Assembly (NCBI RefSeq): GCF_026965555.1
Contig: NZ_CP114040.1
Coordinates: 5,642,001-5,706,000 of the forward strand
Reading direction: 5' to 3'
Origin: Nannocystis punicea
Lineage (GTDB): Bacteria > Myxococcota_A > Polyangia > Nannocystales > Nannocystaceae
Length of the DNA stretch: 64,000 nucleotides
Positions 60,191 to 64,000 of the stretch are shown one piece after another. The notes beneath the pieces were generated by a model. That model had not been told where the DNA came from and did no database searches. It saw only the letters and a program-made list of their open reading frames with translations. A program made the translations under genes and the position numbers. The first letter of the stretch is position 1; every line of letters starts with the position of its first letter.

Positions 60191-61285
60191 TCACGGGCTG
60201 ACGAGCTCGGCCATGTACTTGTGGTAGGCCGGCTCGATCTTCGGGAGCCAGGCGGCCCGCTTGGTGTCGGCCGGGAAGCTGAAGAGCATCGGGCAGGTGC
60301 CGCCGGTCGCCTTGAAGGTCTTCTTCTCGGACAACTCGGCGGTCGCGGTCGCGTAGACAGCGACGTCGACCGTACCCTCGTGGAGCTCGACCACGGCGCC
60401 GCCGTCGAAGCGACAGTCCTTCCGCTTCTTCTCGGACTTGCCGACGACGCAGGCGACGAGCTGGTACGCCGCGGGGTCACCGATCGACTCCCTCGCGTCG
60501 TAGCCCTCGGGGGGGGCCGCCAGGGTGAGCGGCGCGGACTCGTCGGTGCGGAAGGTCGTGTAGAGCGGGTGTTTCTGCGCGGCGCTCTTGTCGTAGCGGG
60601 CCGTCCCGGGGAAGGCCACCCCGTCGCATACGCGCGCGAGCTCGACGAAGCTGAGGGGCGGCGGTGGCCTCGCGCCCTCGGGCTGCAGCGGCGCGAGCAG
60701 GGCCATCAGCTTGTGCTTGTAGTCGACGCCGCGATAGTCGCTGGTGCTGCTGCCGAACAGCTCGAAGGCCGGGCACCCCTCGGTGTTCCCCAGCTCGAAG
60801 GTCTGCTCGAGCACGACCTTGCCGGTGGCGGCCTCGACGACCCGGACCGCGTGGGACATGTCGTAGAGGTCGAGCTTGAACTGCTCGCCCGCGCTGTCCT
60901 TGAACTCGCAGCTGCGTCGCAGCTGCCGCCTGGACAACTCGACGCAGGCGACGAGCTGGACGTCCGCCGGGCCTTCCGCCGACCAGGCGTCGATCGGTGC
61001 AGACGTCAGGTGCCGCCAGGCCGGATCCACGGACTCCTTGTACTTCTCGAACGCCACCACGCGGCTGATGTCGGCTGACGTCGCCCCCTTCTTGTACGGC
61101 TTCGCCGCGGAGAAGGGCTCGCCGCCGTCGCACAACGACGTGTACTCGTCGAGGTTGTCGGCGGCTCGCGGGGGCGGTGCGGGCGGCGGTGGCGGCGGTG
61201 TGGTCGGTTCGACGCTCGGCGGCGGCGAGTCGTCGCAGCCGAAGAAGGCGAGGGCGAAGAGGAAGGAGAGCGATCGGCGTGTCAC
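60191..61285 (-). CDS. Lipoprotein with two related domains, unknown
   Basis: 364 residues from GTG 61285, chosen because it starts a clean lipoprotein signal (RRSLSFLFALAFFGCDD); the frame is open to 61432. A Pro-rich linker follows. The remainder contains two related halves: PADVQLVACVELSRRQLRRSC ... GCPAFELFGSSTSDY, and PAAYQLVACVVGKSEKKRKDC ... TCPMLFSFPADTK, each with conserved Cys pairs and a VACV strand. This points to an internal duplication in an exported protein. No family recognised. Confidence 0.75.
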   Translation of the reverse strand: MTRRSLSFLFALAFFGCDDSPPPSVEPTTPPPPPPAPPPRAADNLDEYTSLCDGGEPFSAAKPYKKGATSADISRVVAFEKYKESVDPAWRHLTSAPIDAWSAEGPADVQLVACVELSRRQLRRSCEFKDSAGEQFKLDLYDMSHAVRVVEAATGKVVLEQTFELGNTEGCPAFELFGSSTSDYRGVDYKHKLMALLAPLQPEGARPPPPLSFVELARVCDGVAFPGTARYDKSAAQKHPLYTTFRTDESAPLTLAAPPEGYDARESIGDPAAYQLVACVVGKSEKKRKDCRFDGGAVVELHEGTVDVAVYATATAELSEKKTFKATGGTCPMLFSFPADTKRAAWLPKIEPAYHKYMAELVSP

Positions 61286-61423
61286 GCCGCTAAACGCGAT
61301 CTTGGCGAGGCCGTATGCGACGAGAGGAGGCACCACTGCCTGCACGGCGTCGCCGAGGTGGATCGAGGTGGGAGAGAGTTCGTGCTTCTGCATCGCCTCT
61401 CGTTCTACCTCGTGCCAGACCGA

Positions 61424-61665
61424 CAGCATCACGGAGAAGGGTGAAGCCGCCTCACGCCAGCGAGATGCGACACGAGCCCGGACGAGACGTCCGCGCCCAA
61501 ACGTAGCGCTTCAGGGGCGAATTCACGGTCCGATGCAAGCTCGTCCCACCAGACCAGCCATCACGGAGATGGTGAAGCCGCCTCACGCCAGGGAGATGCG
61601 ACATGAGCCCGGACGAGACGTCCGCGCCCAGGCTTGCGGGGGGCGAATTCTCAATCCGATGCCGC
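61424..61665. repeat. 131-bp direct tandem duplication
   Basis: GTGAAGCCGCCTCACGCCAG at 61441 recurs at 61572 (offset 131); similarity extends over CATCACGGAGA upstream and GGGGCGAATTC ... CCGATGC downstream. Located between the lipoprotein gene and the small ORF at 61756; no gene seen in 61286-61697. Confidence 0.9.
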
Positions 61666-61697
61666 CATGCATGAAAAAAGCGGCGCCTGGAGCGGTC

Positions 61698-62402
61698 CTA
61701 CGCGCTCCAAACGCTGTCTTCGAGTGAACACGCGGGCCCTCGAAGACCCGGAACCCTACCCTCGCGCGCCGCCCGTCCAAAATTTCCGGAGAACTGCGCG
61801 CGCGTGCTGGCCGACCGCCCGCATGCCCTCGAACGCGTGCTCGAGGCGCACGGTGGTCTCCCGAGCCGCCTCGAGCAGGCCGTCGAGCTCCTGCTTAACT
61901 GCCTCAATCGCTTCGCTCGGTCGCTTTCGTCTGTCGTCCACGGCTCCCTCCTATCCAGGTTCTCGGGGCGGACGCGGAGCATCGTCCCGGGCAACAGCGG
62001 CAAGGGCTCTGGCAGGCACAGCTCGGGCGGCGGGGCGGAGCACGTCGTTGGATCCGCCGCAAGGCCGTGTTGAAGGACATGCAGCAGGCGACGGTGGCGC
62101 GCCATGCCTGGAGCGCCCCACGCCGCCGCCCGGTCGTGCCGCTGGAGGCTGGCGTCCAAGGCGCAATAGACGTCCGCCTCGAGGCCGTGAACTGGCTGCC
62201 CACGCTCCCACGTGGCGATGGTGTTGTCGCTGACCGCGAGCAGCTGCGCGAGCTCTTTCATCTGGAGCCCAAGCCGTCGACGGACGCGGAGGCAGAGGCG
62301 CGGCGATGGCCCCTCCACTTCAACCTCGAGCTCGTCGCGGACGGCGAGACGGTAGCGGATGCGTCCCTGCGGCTGAAGCGCCGCGAGGAATGTAGGGACC
62401 AT
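61698..62402 (-). CDS. Helix-turn-helix protein, possibly with a damaged 3' half
   Basis: Open from ATG 62402 to 61698 (234 codons). Residues 30-75 look like an XRE/Cro-type HTH: LRVRRRLGLQMKELAQLLAVSDNTIATWERGQ. The middle has a Pro-rich stretch with conserved-looking LCLPEPLPLLPGTMLRVRPENLDRRE. After that the peptide becomes Ser/Arg-rich and out of character, exactly where a credible second frame begins (61941). Either the gene ends functionally near 61940 through a frameshift into that frame, or the two overlap. Could be an antitoxin-like regulator. Confidence 0.5.
   Translation of the reverse strand: MVPTFLAALQPQGRIRYRLAVRDELEVEVEGPSPRLCLRVRRRLGLQMKELAQLLAVSDNTIATWERGQPVHGLEADVYCALDASLQRHDRAAAWGAPGMARHRRLLHVLQHGLAADPTTCSAPPPELCLPEPLPLLPGTMLRVRPENLDRREPWTTDESDRAKRLRQLSRSSTACSRRLGRPPCASSTRSRACGRSASTRAQFSGNFGRAAREGRVPGLRGPACSLEDSVWSA
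61756..61941 (-). CDS. Small helical protein, 61 residues
   Basis: GTG 61941 starts DDRRKRPSEAIEAVKQELDG followed by LLEAARETTVRLEHAFEGM, an amphipathic, coiled-coil-like helix with a basic end. It overlaps the 3' part of the HTH frame, whose own translation there looks like noise. It may be a separate small protein or the frame-shifted end of the HTH protein. Confidence 0.5.
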   Translation of the reverse strand: MDDRRKRPSEAIEAVKQELDGLLEAARETTVRLEHAFEGMRAVGQHARAVLRKFWTGGARG

Positions 62403-62505
62403 CGAGACTCTGCCCAAACAGCTATCGCGGGTTGCTGTGGCCGCAGCGCGGAGGATCCAAACGAGTCGTTGGCGCCGAGACAGCCACGGAGGGCCCCACG
62501 CTTGA

Positions 62506-62700
62506 TCAGGACCCAGATGGCACATTGCGAATCCGAGCCCCGGCGAGGCCGCTCGCCCAACTGCGCTGGCGCCGTTCCCAGTTGTCGACCGTCTTGGGGT
62601 ACACCGCCAGGACGTCGGCGAGAGTCTTGACCGACAGCCGCAGCCCCTTGCGGATCTGCGCACAATGGACGGGCGTCAGCTCCAAGTTCAGCCCTCGCAC
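62506..62700 (-). CDS. Small HTH (XRE-like) protein or fragment
   Basis: 64 residues from ATG 62700. LTPVHCAQIRKGLRLSVKTLADVLAVYPKTVDNWERR is a helix-turn-helix of the antitoxin/XRE type, similar to the HTH of the next ORF. No toxin-like partner is seen. It ends abruptly after the HTH, so it may be a truncated gene next to the IS element. Confidence 0.5.
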   Translation of the reverse strand: MRGLNLELTPVHCAQIRKGLRLSVKTLADVLAVYPKTVDNWERRQRSWASGLAGARIRNVPSGS

Positions 62701-62731
62701 TCTCGCGCCATCCTACCGGAAATCATGTGAT

Positions 62732-63691
62732 CGGACTAGGCTATGTCCGAAATCGCGCATGAAGCAGACAGACGCAGGTAGCGGTGGATAAACGCTAGTT
62801 TAACCATCGCCCCGAAGTTGATGGCTTTCTTCTCGAACCGGGTAGCGATCCGGCGTGACTCCTTGAGCCAGCCGATGAGGCACTCGATGATGCTTCGACG
62901 CCGGTACGCGGCCTTGTCGAATGCGACAGGCCGAAGGGAGCGGTCCTCGTTCTCCTTACTCGGGATTACGGGCTTGATGCCGAGCTCCAACAGGTACTGG
63001 TCGACCCAGTTCGCTCGGTAACCCTTATCGCCGGCGAGTGCGACGGGCCAAGCCATCGTTGTCCCGTGCTCGTCGTGCAGAGTCTCATCGGCGCCGCAAA
63101 GCAAGGTGTCGACCATCGTCTGGTCGTGGATCTGGCCGGCGCTGAGATGGAAGTGGAGGGGGTGTCCGTGTGCGTCACACAGGATGTGGATCTTCGTGCC
63201 CCAGCCACCCCGGGAGCGCCCCAGAGCGTGATCCTTCGGTTCTTCTGGGTCCGTCGATTTTCCCCCCGCCGCTGCTGCAGCGAGCCGCGCGGATAGACGT
63301 GCCGTCGATGCACCAGAGCTCGGCGGGGGGGTCGTCATGCGAAACCACGCAGCTGCGGAGTCGTCGCAGCACCTCGTCGAACGTCCTGTCTTGGTTCCAC
63401 TTGTTGAAGAAGTCCCACGCAGTCGACCATGGACCGAACTCGATCGGAAGATCACGCCACGGCGCTCCTGTGCGGAGCACCCAAAAGATGGCGTTCAGGA
63501 TCGTCCGGCGATCTCTCGCGCGCCGTCCCGTCTTGCAGTTGCGAGTCGGAAACAGGTCCGCGATCAGGTTCCACTGGTCGTCCGTGAGCTGGTGGCGGGG
63601 AACGCGGGGCGTCATGTCCCCGACCAGATCAAGAAATCCCGATGTCTCCAAGAAACTGGCGTTTTCGGGATTTCGGACATGGCCTACTCCG
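62732..63691 (-). mobile_element. IS5-family insertion sequence, about 960 bp
   Basis: The ends are imperfect inverted repeats of about 26 bp: CGGACTAGGCTATGTCCGAA at 62732 on the plus strand and CGGAGTAGGCCATGTCCGAA read inward from 63691 on the minus strand. The transposase fills the interior on the minus strand. No target-site duplication is evident from the flanking bases. Its right end abuts a plus-strand reading frame that runs out of the window. Confidence 0.88.
62736..63615 (-). CDS. IS5-family transposase in two frames
   Basis: From ATG 63615 the first frame codes VPRHQLTDDQWNLIADLFP, the IS5 N-terminus, and LWCIDGTSIRAA with the first catalytic Asp. At a GGGGGGAAAA run (about 63258-63268) the reading must change frame (+1 or -2) to continue with RGGWGTKIHILCDAHGHPL, LAGDKGYRAN (second Asp) and RRSIIECLIGWLKESRRIA (Glu). 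Total about 293 residues, normal for the family. Programmed frameshifting at such runs occurs in parts of the IS5 family, but a decay indel in the homopolymer is equally possible. The stop lies in the left inverted repeat. Confidence 0.85.
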
Positions 63692-64000
63692 AGGCCGAGC
63701 CCGAGGTCGACGACCCGTTCGCGCCGACGGAGGCGTGCCGCGAGCAATTGTTCGACCTGTGGACCTGGGAGTCGACGTGGTTCTTCACCAAGGAGGACCT
63801 CGTCCCGCAGCTGGCAGCGCTGCACCCCGAGATGACGACGGCCCAGATCGACGCCTTGGCGACCACCAAGGCCGCGAACTACGCGGAGGAGCTGAAGAAC
63901 ACGGTCAGCGGGCTGCACGCCCTGTTCTTCCACCCGCTGTTCGTACCCGCCGACGAGGCGCTGTTCTTCAGCAACGAGCTGTACCCGGAGGGCTGGGCCG
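63679..64000 (+). CDS. Partial gene of unknown function, possibly interrupted by the IS element
   Basis: The frame ATG GCC TAC TCC ... is open from 63679, inside the IS inverted repeat, to the window end. Residues after the IS boundary (63692) read EAEPEVDDPFAPTEACREQL, then FDLWTWESTWFFTKEDL, and later LHALFFHPLFVPADEALFF, with natural codon use. The IS end supplies the only nearby start codon, so the native 5' end may have been replaced by insertion. Not recognised. Confidence 0.55.
   Translation, partial: MAYSEAEPEVDDPFAPTEACREQLFDLWTWESTWFFTKEDLVPQLAALHPEMTTAQIDALATTKAANYAEELKNTVSGLHALFFHPLFVPADEALFFSNELYPEGWA

Overview
The window is about 70% G+C, uses many GTG starts and is gene dense. 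It resembles a myxobacterium of the Nannocystis/Polyangia type. Supporting signs are many small lipoproteins with Ser/Thr- or Pro/Ala-rich linkers, von Willebrand A lipoproteins, RsbR-like PAS-STAS and PilZ proteins, and long low-complexity insertions inside otherwise conserved proteins. The lineage is an inference; no rRNA gene is present.

Layout. 0-8.5 kb: 3' end of an SGNH hydrolase, a TldD/PmbA protease, two small unknowns, a KamA-type radical SAM aminomutase (minus), a membrane class III cyclase and a GAF-HD-GYP protein. 8.5-15.2 kb: ybeY with a huge acidic N-terminus, coupled to an isoaspartyl peptidase, then two envelope proteins, tRNA-Leu(CAA) and YqgE. 15.5-21.7 kb: a DUF2157/GDYXXLXY membrane pair, a beta-helix lipoprotein, orphan GcvH and a DUF4203-like protein. 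22-30 kb: an RND operon (one adaptor, two permeases). 30-43.6 kb: PAS-STAS, a large lipoprotein, PilZ, coupled era-der, tandem VWA lipoproteins, ProRS, PlsC and a CBS protein. 43.7-56 kb: heme A synthase, MurJ, a UbiA-type prenyltransferase, Dtd, several unknowns, LepA, and a signal peptidase I gene with an apparent frameshift and a very large insert. 56-64 kb: FolB, a TrxR-like flavoprotein without CxxC, then a more accessory stretch with a J-domain protein, two lipoproteins, small HTH ORFs, an IS5-type element and the beginning of a gene cut by the window end.

The most unusual signal is a repeat family seen across the whole window. It is a 10-bp palindrome close to GGACATGTCC (also GGACAGGTCC/GGACCTGTCC) separated by 4-nt spacers, so the arrays have an exact 14-nt period. 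Arrays of 2 to 16 units lie between genes, often overlapping the stop codons of flanking genes, and also inside coding sequences (ybeY, RND adaptor and permeases, era, membrane proteins), where they add translated sequence. Adjacent half-palindromes form mini-hairpins with tetraloops if transcribed. I know of no named family with this unit.

A second recurrent phenomenon is the 'gene-tail echo': degenerate tandem copies of the last 60-140 bp of a gene lying just beyond its stop codon. It is seen for the HD-GYP gene, the isoaspartyl peptidase gene, the 31.3 kb lipoprotein gene and the Ca-binding-repeat lipoprotein gene. Further tandem duplications of 102, 131 and 157 bp suggest that this genome generates local tandem copies at a high rate and lets them decay.
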